A stretch of 46,662 nucleotides of DNA. Origin: Novosphingobium sp. Lineage in GTDB: Bacteria > Pseudomonadota > Alphaproteobacteria > Sphingomonadales > Sphingomonadaceae. A program made the translations under genes and the position numbers. Location: contig JAGHZR010000031.1 of assembly GCA_017745295.1 (NCBI GenBank), positions 1 through 46,662 of the forward strand. Reading direction: 5' to 3'. Within the stretch, counting starts at the first letter, position 1; every line of letters starts with the position of its first letter. Positions 27,763 through 36,127 of this stretch are shown here, in pieces. Under the pieces are notes generated by a model. It saw only the letters and a list, made by a program, of their open reading frames with translations, was not told where the DNA came from and did not search any database.

Positions 27763-29667
27763 TCAGTTGGTACGTCCGCTCAGTCCCCCGAGCAGTCCCC
27801 CAACAAGGCCTGTCACCGGCGCGAGGACGGAACCGACAGCGCTTGTCGCGCCGTTGCCCGTTCCCGCCCCGGGCGCCGTGCCGGTGCCCGTCGCCGCTCC
27901 GGTCACGCCGCCCAGCAGCGAGTTCACCGCATTGGTCACCGGCGCGAGAGCGCCGCCCTCGCCGGTTCCGCCGGTCAGGCCGCCGACGACGCCTTGGACG
28001 ACTTCCGTGACCGGCGCGAAAGCGCCGCCCTGGTTGGCACCGCTCAGCAGCGTATCGACCGCACCGGTCACCGGCGCGAGGATGGAGCCGGCCCCGGTTC
28101 CCGTAGCACCGCCCACGAGTCCTTGGACAAGACCTGTAACCGGCGCGAGAACGCCGCCGTCTGCCGTTCCGCCCGTGAGGCCCCCGGTCAGGCCGCCGAC
28201 CACACCGGTGACGGGGCCAAGGACCGATCCGGCCCCTCCCGTCCCCGCACCGAGACCGCCGGTGACATTGCCGACGATGCCGCCCAGCCTCCCGTTGACC
28301 GTATCGAGCAGCGGCGAGGCAACGCTGTCCACGACCGCCGTAACCGGCGCGACGACCGGTGCGAGACCACCCGTCAGCTGGTCCACGACCGTGCCGGCCT
28401 GCTCGCCCAGCAGCGCTCCGGCGAGATTGCCCACCGGCGCGAGACCGGCGGCGATACCTTCGGCCGTCGTCGGCAAGGCGACATCGACGATATTGCCACC
28501 GGACAGGACGCTCGCCGTCACGAGCTTGCCGGTCGTGCCTGCGCCATCCGACAGAAGGTTGAGGCCGATCGCCGTGTCACCCGTGCTGGCACCGGTCAGG
28601 ACGTTGTTGCCCAGGTCGAGACCCAGTAGCGGTCCGTCGTAGGTTCGCGCCGGATCGCTGCTGCCGCCGCCGAGACCGCCGGTCAGGCCTTCGACAAGCC
28701 CGCCGAGCTGGCCCGTGATGGGCGCCAGCAATCCGGTCTCGCCAAGCACCGGCGAAAGCACGCCGTTCACCGTGTCGAGCAACGGCGAAGTCACGCCATC
28801 CACCGTCGAGGTAAGCGTCGCCACGGTCGGTGCGAGACCATTCGTCAGCTGCGTCACGGTGCCCCCGACCTGGTCACCGAGCAGCGCGCCGGTAAGCGCC
28901 CCGACCGGCGCCAGCGCCTTCTGCGTCTGCCCGGCCGTTGTCGGGAGAGTGACCTGAACGGCCTTCCCGTCCCCGGTCAGCAAATCGACGGCGATGCCGG
29001 TGCTGCCGGTCGAAGCCGTATCAGGGGCGACGTTGACATCGATCAGGGTGCCCGATCCGCTTTGTCCGAGAAGGCTGCCGTTGCCGACATTCACACCGGC
29101 GAGGGGACCGGTGAAATCGGCGGAACCGCTCGGATCGGTGGGATTCGTCGGGCCGGTGGGGCCTGTTGGGCCGGTGGGACCTGTCGGACCCGTAGGTCCC
29201 GCCGGGCCAGTCGGGCCAGTCGGGCCAGTCGGGCCAGTCGGGCCAGTCGGGCCAGTCGGGCCAGTCGGGCCAGTCGGGCCAGTCGGGCCGCTTGGATTGC
29301 TCGGTCCGCTAGGTCCAGCTGGACCTGTCGGTCCCGTTGGTCCCGTTGGTCCCGTCGGGCCTGCCGGTCCGGTAGGTCCAGTCGGACCTGCGGGCCCGGT
29401 CGGCCCACTGGGATCGGAAGGACCGGAGGGACCACTGGGCCCACTGGGTCCGCTGGGACCGGACGGCCCACTGGGACCGCTTGGCCCACTCGGCCCGCTC
29501 GGACTGGAAGGACCTGTCGGGCCGCTTGGGCCGGAGGGCGAACCGCCGCCGCCCGCACCGACCCTGAAACCGACACCGTCGGTGCAAGCTCCCAGCAGGA
29601 GCAACGGAATGGCTGTCGCGCAGAGCAGCAAGTGCCTGGTCGATCGACGGGTTTGTTGACGCAGCAT
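27763..29667 (-). CDS. Collagen-like lipoprotein, longer paralogue
   Basis: About 634 aa from the ATG at 29667, which has GGAGGT seven bases upstream. A type II signal peptide ends at LLLLGAC with Cys28; +2 is Thr, suggesting outer-membrane sorting. Residues about 43-185 comprise about 46 triplets, nearly all Gly-Pro-Ser or Gly-Pro-Thr, with a few breaks (SPS, DPS, NPS). Pro is always in the second position. The C-terminal part has the same APVTG and LLDTVNG repeats as the shorter paralogue (LLGQSGSGTL and VQVTLPTTA shared). Bacterial collagen-like surface proteins form triple helices without hydroxyproline. A 9-bp tandem repeat at 29203 encodes part of it. Confidence 0.85.
   Translation of the reverse strand: MLRQQTRRSTRHLLLCATAIPLLLLGACTDGVGFRVGAGGGGSPSGPSGPTGPSSPSGPSGPSGPSGPSGPSGPSGPSGPSGPSDPSGPTGPAGPTGPTGPAGPTGPTGPTGPTGPAGPSGPSNPSGPTGPTGPTGPTGPTGPTGPTGPTGPTGPAGPTGPTGPTGPTGPTGPTNPTDPSGSADFTGPLAGVNVGNGSLLGQSGSGTLIDVNVAPDTASTGSTGIAVDLLTGDGKAVQVTLPTTAGQTQKALAPVGALTGALLGDQVGGTVTQLTNGLAPTVATLTSTVDGVTSPLLDTVNGVLSPVLGETGLLAPITGQLGGLVEGLTGGLGGGSSDPARTYDGPLLGLDLGNNVLTGASTGDTAIGLNLLSDGAGTTGKLVTASVLSGGNIVDVALPTTAEGIAAGLAPVGNLAGALLGEQAGTVVDQLTGGLAPVVAPVTAVVDSVASPLLDTVNGRLGGIVGNVTGGLGAGTGGAGSVLGPVTGVVGGLTGGLTGGTADGGVLAPVTGLVQGLVGGATGTGAGSILAPVTGAVDTLLSGANQGGAFAPVTEVVQGVVGGLTGGTGEGGALAPVTNAVNSLLGGVTGAATGTGTAPGAGTGNGATSAVGSVLAPVTGLVGGLLGGLSGRTN
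29203..29283 (-). repeat. Perfect 9-bp tandem repeat inside the collagen-like gene
   Basis: CGGGCCAGT occurs nine times in a row without a mismatch. Read on the minus strand it is ACTGGCCCG, encoding Thr-Gly-Pro. Loss or gain of units keeps the frame, so only the length of the collagen stretch changes. Confidence 0.95.
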
Positions 29668-30074
29668 CGTGGTAACCTCCATGAAAATGCCCACTGGCTG
29701 GAAGCCTAGGCACTCCTCGGAGACACTTCGCGGCGAGAAGGAACCGACCGGGTGCCGCCCGATCGCTCACCACGTCGTTGGCTTGTCGAGATTGCGGAAA
29801 AGGCAGGAACGGCAGGGTACGAAGTCCACTTCCACGCCGATTTCTCGCGCAAACCCAGGTTCACGCCGCATTGGTTTCGCAAAATAAGCGAGGGTTTCCG
29901 CGCAAGCCGACAGCAAAGCACAACAGACGCTTTACAACCGGAGCGAGTATGATTGGGCAGCCCAAGAGGCGCATGATTGCCGATCCGATCGCCGCCAGGA
30001 ATTGCGTGGCGGAAACCAGACTGTTCTGGATTGGCGGAGTTCAGGAAAACACGATCGACACGGCAATGCCGTGA
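29668..30074. other. Intergenic region upstream of the longer collagen-like gene
   Basis: 407 bases holding the promoter of the gene ending its start at 29667 and the region after the orphan parB stop at 30075. Two plus-strand frames (29752-29952 and 29778-30074) lack ribosome-binding sites and resemble nothing, so no gene is called. I see no clear terminator for the parB-like gene. Confidence 0.45.
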
Positions 30075-31091
30075 TCAGATCAACGCCTCGCTCTCGACCG
30101 CGATCTGGCGGCGACTGTCCATCAACGCTGTACGCAGGGTACCCAGGAGAGCATCGATATCCGTATCCTCGGTCACGAGAAGATCGACCGCCAGCCCCTC
30201 TCGGCCGGTTCGGATACGGCCGACACGCATCTCGCCCAGAAGCAGAGGCGTTTCGTTGCCGCGCCTCATGTCGTTGTCCCTGGTCGCATCCTTGAGCCTG
30301 GCAAGAACTGTAGCCGCAGGAATCATGCGCTCGCCCATGGCGGCAAGCCGCTGTTGCTCTTCTCCGACTTCCCGAGCGGTCACGAGCAAACGTTCGCGCT
30401 GCTCGGGGCGGCGCAACAAGGGCGTCAGGACTTCGGAATGGCGCACGCGCAGTTCATCGCGCGTGGCGAAGGCATTGACGACCTCATCGGGCATCTGCGC
30501 CAAGGCGAGCAGACGGCTCAATTGGCTGTTGGACAAGTTCAGGGCCTCGGCCATGCGCGACTGGACACCGCCGTAGAAACGATCGACCGCATTCTGGTAA
30601 CTGCGCGCGCGATCGAGTTCGGTAATATCCTCTCGCTCGCGGTTCTCGATATCCGCAAGGCGGAAGGCTTCCTCATCGGTGAGTTCGACGATCAGCGCCG
30701 TCAGCCGAATTTCGGGGCGACCATTGTGATTCAGCCAATCAACCGAGAAGCGGCGCCGACTGCCGACCAGAAGCTGATAGGGATAGTCAGCTCCGGGGGG
30801 ATTGCGACGGACGAGCACGGGAATGCGATTCCCATCCTCCTGCGCAATGGATTCGATAAGCGACCGGCAGCTTTCCGCCGAAAGCCCCGGGACGTCACGC
30901 GGGTTTCCATCCCATACGCTGCAATCCGAAGGACGGATCGAGATGGCCGTTCGCGCCCGCGCACTGCCTTGCGTGAAACCGGCGAGCCGCTGATCGAGCC
31001 GCGACAATGCTTCACCGTCCGCGCCCAAAGGTTCGGCAGCATGGGGTTCGTAGGAGAGTGTCGTCAGAATGTCTCGTACAAACCCGGCCAT
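30075..31091 (-). CDS. Orphan ParB-like protein
   Basis: A 338-aa ParB/Spo0J-family protein. It has the ParB N-terminal domain (about 45-150: WDGNPRDVPGLSAESCRSLIESI, then GSRRRFSVDWL) and the helix-turn-helix region (about 150-240: DEEAFRLADIENREREDITELDRARSYQNAV, MAEALNLSNSQLSRLLALA). It is clearly paralogous to the ParB at 36128 (shared ADIENR/ADLENR and LSxSxLSxLL patterns). A GGAGGG site precedes the ATG. No parA lies beside it. ParB proteins are CTP-dependent DNA clamps loading at parS; this one may bind the same or another site, or act as a regulator. Confidence 0.88.
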   Translation of the reverse strand: MAGFVRDILTTLSYEPHAAEPLGADGEALSRLDQRLAGFTQGSARARTAISIRPSDCSVWDGNPRDVPGLSAESCRSLIESIAQEDGNRIPVLVRRNPPGADYPYQLLVGSRRRFSVDWLNHNGRPEIRLTALIVELTDEEAFRLADIENREREDITELDRARSYQNAVDRFYGGVQSRMAEALNLSNSQLSRLLALAQMPDEVVNAFATRDELRVRHSEVLTPLLRRPEQRERLLVTAREVGEEQQRLAAMGERMIPAATVLARLKDATRDNDMRRGNETPLLLGEMRVGRIRTGREGLAVDLLVTEDTDIDALLGTLRTALMDSRRQIAVESEALI

Positions 31092-31569
31092 CTAACCCTC
31101 CGCTTCCTGTAACCGAGCGACCTTCATACCGACCCTTCACGTCGGGGCCGCGTTAAACTATGTTCGTTTTGAATGCCTAATGCCGCCACTCCGGCAGTAT
31201 TCCCATTCTTTCAGGATCGGCGGTTTGCGGGCAGTGTGAAGATCGGCGCTCCGCGATTCAGGGACACCGTTTTTATCCGGCTATCCGGATGCAAGCAAAG
31301 CTCCCGCTGCAATTACGCCTCCACCATCGGTCGAACGGCCCAATAGGCTGGGACATGAACTCCCTGATCTGTCGAGACGTTTTCATCGCGCTCGCAAGGG
31401 GCCATGGCGACGGGAAAGCGACCAGCGCAATCGGGGTCGGCGCGAAACCAAGCGGACGGTCGTGCGAACATTTCCCGCCTGACCGGCGATCTACTTTCGC
31501 TGATCGCACCGAAGCCGAAAGCAACGCCGATCACCATCCAGACAGATCCTGTTGCGATTTCCCTCAGGT
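31092..31569. other. Intergenic region between orphan parB and the 2OG oxygenase
   Basis: 478 bases upstream of the orphan parB and after the oxygenase stop. No coding frame is convincing. The only repeat noted is a doubled ATCCGG motif around 31276-31292. The promoter of the parB-like gene should be near 31092-31200. Confidence 0.45.
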
Positions 31570-32130
31570 TCAGCGCCAGTTCGGACCTTCGACCCAGGTT
31601 ACCAGACTTCGCCGCGTACCATCGAGGACCGGAAGAACGCGGTGCTGAAGAAAGGACGGAAAGATCAGCACGCTGCCGCGCGGCGCGAACTTTTCCGCCG
31701 GGTGGGCAATCCCGAAGAATTCGAACTCCCCGCCCTTGTAGTCCTGCGCGTGCGAGAGCTGGACGACGACGGACAGTTTGCGCGCGTAGGGCCGCATCGA
31801 TTCCAGCCAGACATCCTGATGCCAATCGTAATGGCCCTTGTTCGTTGCCCGATATTCCGTGAACTGAAGCTCGAACGGTGCTTCGATCTCGACACCGAAG
31901 TTGTTCCGGTTGGATGGCCGCACAAAATCCATAATGCGAGACACGATGTCCTTCTCGCGCGCGGCATCAAGCCAGCGCACGGTCGAAGTCCGATAGCCAA
32001 GATCGCTGCGCAAATTTCCAGAGAAGCCGATCGTCGCATCCTGCTCGTCATAACCTTCGGCGCGTTTCACGATCGCATCACACTCGTCATCGGTGAACGC
32101 GCTTGTCCATACTTCCCAAACGTTCTTCAT
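31570..32130 (-). CDS. 2OG-Fe(II) oxygenase, prolyl-hydroxylase type
   Basis: About 186 aa from the ATG at 32130, with AAGGGG upstream; the longer frame is Arg-rich leader. It is a complete double-stranded beta-helix dioxygenase: HQD (H104, D106) and distal H163 form the iron triad, with R174 for 2-oxoglutarate. The surrounding text RKLSVVVQLS...YKGGEFEFFG...PRGSVLIFPSFLQHRVLPV resembles the PKHD/prolyl 4-hydroxylase subgroup. It lacks a signal peptide, so it acts in the cytoplasm. The substrate is unknown; proximity to Pro-rich collagen-like proteins is suggestive only. It is 101 bases downstream of the TpsB-like gene. Confidence 0.88.
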   Translation of the reverse strand: MKNVWEVWTSAFTDDECDAIVKRAEGYDEQDATIGFSGNLRSDLGYRTSTVRWLDAAREKDIVSRIMDFVRPSNRNNFGVEIEAPFELQFTEYRATNKGHYDWHQDVWLESMRPYARKLSVVVQLSHAQDYKGGEFEFFGIAHPAEKFAPRGSVLIFPSFLQHRVLPVLDGTRRSLVTWVEGPNWR

Positions 32131-32231
32131 CGCCCGCCCCTTCGACGTGAGATTTTCATGGAGTTGAGAGAAAAGGCCGTGATTTCTGCTAAACCCCAAC
32201 CGCCGGATTTTGCGTATACGCAAAGGCGCAA

Positions 32232-33962
32232 TCAGACTGTTCTGTTCAGACTGAAGAAAAAGCGCGCTTTCTTGCTGTAATAGTTAGATGGAGACTTGAC
32301 AGGAGCCGCAATATGTGCGCTTGCCGTCCAGCCTTTAATCGGTGTCACCCTTACGCCTGCCCCTGCCGTGGCCAGCGAAAAATCCTGAGCGGCAAGTCGA
32401 TAGGCCGGTCGCTCAGCGCTATGGGCCAGCGCGGCGTCGGTATAGGCAAACACGGTTAAGCCGCGCGTTCCGCCGGACGGTTTTCCAGCGACACGCCATG
32501 ACAGTTCGAGACTGCCCGCCGCCGCCTTGTCTGCCGTGATGATACCCACGCGATAGGCCATGCCCGCGCCCTCACCGCCAAGTGCGAAACGCTCGGTGGT
32601 CGGCAACTTATCGCCCGTATACTGACCGCGCACCGTCGCTTTCAGCGATATCGCCTTGGTCACTTCCTTCACGGCGGTAAGCTGCGCATTGACCTTGCGG
32701 AACGAGGCTTCGGAATATCCTTCAATCGGGCGGGCGCCCAAGGCATTGAAACCCTGGCTTAAACTGGTCGAAATGGCGTAACCGCCGGTCTTGTCGATCG
32801 ACGACCAGACGGTGCCGAGACGAACCGCGCGGGTCTTGAAACCGCCGAACGCCGTATCGAGGAAGTAATTGTTGCTGTTCGTCCCGTCGAGCGAGAGGCT
32901 GAGCGACAGATTGCGGCGATAGGAACGGATCAGCGGATGCGAGATCGCGATGCCGCCCTGCTTGGCCTCGCCGATGATATCGAAGTCGCGTGTCTTGGTG
33001 CGGACATAGGCGCCGCTGACGCCCAGCGTCGTGCCGTTCGAACCGATCGGCGTTGCGTGGCTAAGCGAATAGAACTGATAGCGGTCGGGATTGAACGGCA
33101 AGTTGCCCGAGAAGCGGGTGGTGTCGCCTTCGCGCAGCACGCCGTTTACCGCGACCGAGAGCTGGGTCTGCACGCCGGTCGTGACGTTGACGATGCCGTT
33201 ATTGTTGACGTTCAGCGTCACGTCGATCTGCTTGCGCTCGATCTTGAGGGCCAATGCCAGTTCGCCCGGGGTGCGGGTCTGCTTCAGGCTGGCCTGCACG
33301 GTCTGCCCCGGAATGTCGCGCAGGAGCGAGATCGTGCGTTCGATGGTGGACTTGTGCGCAGGCGTCTCGCGCATCAGGCGCTTCAGTTGCGCATCGATCA
33401 GGCGCGTCGGCGTGCTGCGGGTCTTTCCGTCGAGCACATATTGGGTGATCCGGCCTTCGAGGACCTGGACGGTGAGCACCCCGCCGGTCGGCACCTGCTG
33501 CGGGATCGATACAGCGAAAAAGGCCACGTCGCTCTGGGCATAAGTGTTGCTGACGGCATTGGCGATCTTCTGCAGATTATCCCGATTGAGCGGCGCGCCG
33601 ATGAACGGGGCAACGGCCTTGTCGAGCGACGCGGGCGAAAGCGTCGAACCCTGATAGCGCACCCTGGTCAGCGGGACGCCCGGCCCGCCTGACGGCGCGG
33701 CGGGCGTGGTCGCCACGACCGGAGCCTGCGCCTGTGGGACTTGTGCGGGCGCCGGTTCGCGGGGAACGCTGGGGTCCTGCCGGTCGATGCGATCGCGGTC
33801 GATGATCGGGGCCAGCGGCGACGAAATGCCGACTTGCGCATGGGCCGACTGGACCGGCGCCGATTGCAGGAGCAGCCCGGCCAGCAGGAAGCCCCAGTTC
33901 CGGAACAAGCCCTTGCGCGGCCGAACGCGCGAAAAAGAGGGAAGATTAGCCGAAGCCGTCAT
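32232..33962 (-). CDS. Two-partner secretion transporter (TpsB, FhaC/ShlB family)
   Basis: About 576 aa from the ATG at 33962 (MTASANLPSF); the longer frame is shadow. A signal peptide (about 28-45, GFLLAGLLLQSAPVQSAHA) leads into a Pro/Ala linker, then POTRA-type domains (about 95-250: GVPLTRVRYQGSTLSPASL, TGGVLTVQVLEGRITQYVL) and a C-terminal beta-barrel ending in an aromatic/Val (FFFSLNRTV). TpsB proteins export one large TpsA partner across the outer membrane. No TpsA gene or filamentous haemagglutinin-type repeat is adjacent, so the partner is elsewhere, or one neighbour is a cargo. Confidence 0.87.
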   Translation of the reverse strand: MTASANLPSFSRVRPRKGLFRNWGFLLAGLLLQSAPVQSAHAQVGISSPLAPIIDRDRIDRQDPSVPREPAPAQVPQAQAPVVATTPAAPSGGPGVPLTRVRYQGSTLSPASLDKAVAPFIGAPLNRDNLQKIANAVSNTYAQSDVAFFAVSIPQQVPTGGVLTVQVLEGRITQYVLDGKTRSTPTRLIDAQLKRLMRETPAHKSTIERTISLLRDIPGQTVQASLKQTRTPGELALALKIERKQIDVTLNVNNNGIVNVTTGVQTQLSVAVNGVLREGDTTRFSGNLPFNPDRYQFYSLSHATPIGSNGTTLGVSGAYVRTKTRDFDIIGEAKQGGIAISHPLIRSYRRNLSLSLSLDGTNSNNYFLDTAFGGFKTRAVRLGTVWSSIDKTGGYAISTSLSQGFNALGARPIEGYSEASFRKVNAQLTAVKEVTKAISLKATVRGQYTGDKLPTTERFALGGEGAGMAYRVGIITADKAAAGSLELSWRVAGKPSGGTRGLTVFAYTDAALAHSAERPAYRLAAQDFSLATAGAGVRVTPIKGWTASAHIAAPVKSPSNYYSKKARFFFSLNRTV

Positions 33963-34827
33963 GGTTCGAGGGTCGCCTGATGATGTTTTCAAGGTGCGGT
34001 ATCGGAAGTCTTTCCCCGCAAGATGAAGAACATGGACTCGCCGGGCATCCCGAACTGGAGCCGGAGCGGCTGCTTCGGGATAGTAAAGGGCCAGATTACC
34101 GGGATGGCCGAGCCGCACTGCAGCCCCGAAGATACGCAAGGCGCTGTTTCCGGATCGGGAAACGGAGGGCGATGCAAGAAATCGGTAACCGTAACGAACT
34201 TGCGGCGAAATTCGGATCGGCGCATCCGCATGACGCGGAAACTCGCGTTATAATGTTGATTTTATTATCATATATTCCGTGTCAGGACTTGCGAAAATCC
34301 GGCACATTTGGCCGGATAGCCGACACGCAAAACGCTTCTCGAAGCGCAAGCGAGCGGCCGATCGGGCGGAAATGCTCCGGAAAACGCATATAGGTCGTTT
34401 CGGCTACAAATTAGCCGCGCGACGCAAGCACGGCGCAGCCGGAGCTGCTCATCAAACAATGGCGTAGATGGCGGTCGGACTCGCGCGGATCCTGCTGGGT
34501 CCGGAATATCGTGGTCCGATCTCGGCGTCACCGGAATCAGGCCGTTGAGCGCGCCCTCCCCGGCTTATCGGTTCAACCGCAATTTGCAGACGGTCGACGG
34601 CTCCCTATGATAAAGACCGAATCGTTACTGCCCGTGATGTGCGGGAATTGAATCAACTCGTTGCGGTCGCGGGTTCGACCAAGAAGATCGGTCGCGACCG
34701 CGATGGATCTGGCGCAACCGGCCAACAACCCACAGTTTGAAATCCCTTTATTCGCGCGGGCACTCGACTGAACATCGCCAAATGCATATACCTGCAAAAT
34801 CGTTCAAAATATTAGCGCAGGCGAGAC
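33963..34827. other. 865-bp non-coding region upstream of parA
   Basis: No credible gene is found; short frames here lack family resemblance. An A/T-rich block at about 34245-34285, with TATAAT at about 34246-34251, stands out in this G/C-rich setting. A hairpin-like CGCTTC/GAAGCG pair lies at about 34328. The promoter of parA should be in 34700-34815, with an AGGCGAG site before its start. No exact copy of the GTTTCCCC palindrome was seen here. Confidence 0.45.
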
Positions 34828-36021
34828 ATGCATTCACAAGTCGACCGTATCTCGGAAATGGCCCAGGCCGGCGAGAAAATGATCGAACGGCTGCGCCGCA
34901 AGGCGTTCCTGCCGGAAACCCGCAAGGGCCTGAACGTCCGCTTCGGAATCGCCGAAGCCGCAACCCTGCTCGGATGCTCGACGAATCGCATCCGCATGGC
35001 GGAGGACGACGGACGCCTGCCCCCTCCCCCCGCCGCCGGCAACGGCCGCAGGCTCGGCTACACGGTCGAGGAAATGCTCAACATGCGCGAAGTGCTGGGC
35101 GCCTCCCCCGTGCGCGCGCCGCTGGATGTTCCGGCGATGATCGCCGTGCAGAACTTCAAGGGCGGCGTAGGTAAGTCGACCGTCACCACCCACCTCGCCC
35201 ACTATTTCGCGGTGCAGGGATACCGCGTGCTGGTGGTGGATTGCGACAGCCAGGCGACGACGACGACGCTGTTCGGCTTCAACCCGCACTTCAACATCAC
35301 CCGCGAAGAGACGCTCTACCCCTATCTCTCGATCGACCCGACCCAGGCCGACCTGCTCTATGCCGTCAAGCGCACGCCCTGGCCGAACGTCGACCTGATT
35401 CCGTCGAACCTCGAACTCTTCGACGTCGAATACGAACTCGCCGCGGCCGGTGCCGATGGCCAGTCGGTGCTGGCGGCGCGCTTCCGCAAGCTGAAGCAGG
35501 GCCTGATGGACCTCGCCCGCGACTATGACGTGGTGATCCTCGATCCGCCGCCGGCGCTGGGCACGATCAGCCTCGCGGTCATGCAGGCGGCCAACGCCCT
35601 GCTGGTGCCGCTGGCCGCGACGACGCCGGACTTCTGCTCGACCGTGCAGTTCCTCTCGATGATGGATCAGGTGCTCGAACAGCTGGTCGGCGCCGGGATC
35701 TCGGTGGACTATTCCTTCGTCCGCCTGATCTGCTCGAAGTTCGACGGCAACGACCCCAGCCACGAGATGGTCCGCACCATCATGGAGCAGACCTTCGGCC
35801 CGGCGCTGCTGCCCGTTCCGATCCTCGAAAGCGCCGAGATCAGCCATGCCGCGCTGCGCATGATGACGGTCTACGAACTGGAAAAGCCGATCGGCACCCC
35901 GCGCACGCACAAGCGCTGCAAGGCCAACCTCGACGAGGCGATGGGCCAGATCGAGCAGCTCGTCCGCACCGGATGGGGCCGTTCGCAGCGCGTGGACGAG
36001 GACTTGCTGGTCAATGGCTAA
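34828..36021 (+). CDS. parA: ParA partition ATPase (type Ia, with N-terminal HTH)
   Basis: A 397-aa protein. Residues 30-95 form an N-terminal DNA-binding domain of MerR-like type (FGIAEAATLLGCSTNRIRMAEDDGRLP), which in type Ia ParA/RepA proteins represses the par operon. The ATPase has the deviant Walker A KGGVGKST at 111-118, DCDSQATTT and DPPPALG. It hydrolyses ATP to segregate the replicon with ParB bound at parS. The gap to parB is 106 bases and contains TTTCC-TACAT-GGAAA (36048-36062), a possible operator or ParB site. Organisation parA-parB-rep with iterons downstream is typical of sphingomonad secondary replicons. Confidence 0.95.
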   Translation: MHSQVDRISEMAQAGEKMIERLRRKAFLPETRKGLNVRFGIAEAATLLGCSTNRIRMAEDDGRLPPPPAAGNGRRLGYTVEEMLNMREVLGASPVRAPLDVPAMIAVQNFKGGVGKSTVTTHLAHYFAVQGYRVLVVDCDSQATTTTLFGFNPHFNITREETLYPYLSIDPTQADLLYAVKRTPWPNVDLIPSNLELFDVEYELAAAGADGQSVLAARFRKLKQGLMDLARDYDVVILDPPPALGTISLAVMQAANALLVPLAATTPDFCSTVQFLSMMDQVLEQLVGAGISVDYSFVRLICSKFDGNDPSHEMVRTIMEQTFGPALLPVPILESAEISHAALRMMTVYELEKPIGTPRTHKRCKANLDEAMGQIEQLVRTGWGRSQRVDEDLLVNG

Positions 36022-36127
36022 GCCTCTCCACGGACGCGGATTTTCGTTTTCCTACATGGAAATTGTTCGCCATATGTTCCAGTCCGATTCTCGCCCCGAA
36101 AATCGCCAGCTCTCTTCGAGGTAAGCC

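Noticed and set aside
27539..28642. Pro-rich plus-strand frame overlapping the collagen-like gene
   Set aside because: Its Pro/Thr/Val repeats are the reverse reading of the repeated APVTG DNA; no ribosome-binding site.
29203..29283. Tandem repeat as a CRISPR array
   Set aside because: Units are 9 bp, contiguous, without spacers and in frame with a collagen-like protein.
33980..34393. 137-aa plus-strand frame upstream of parA
   Set aside because: No family resemblance or ribosome-binding site; irregular low-coding composition.
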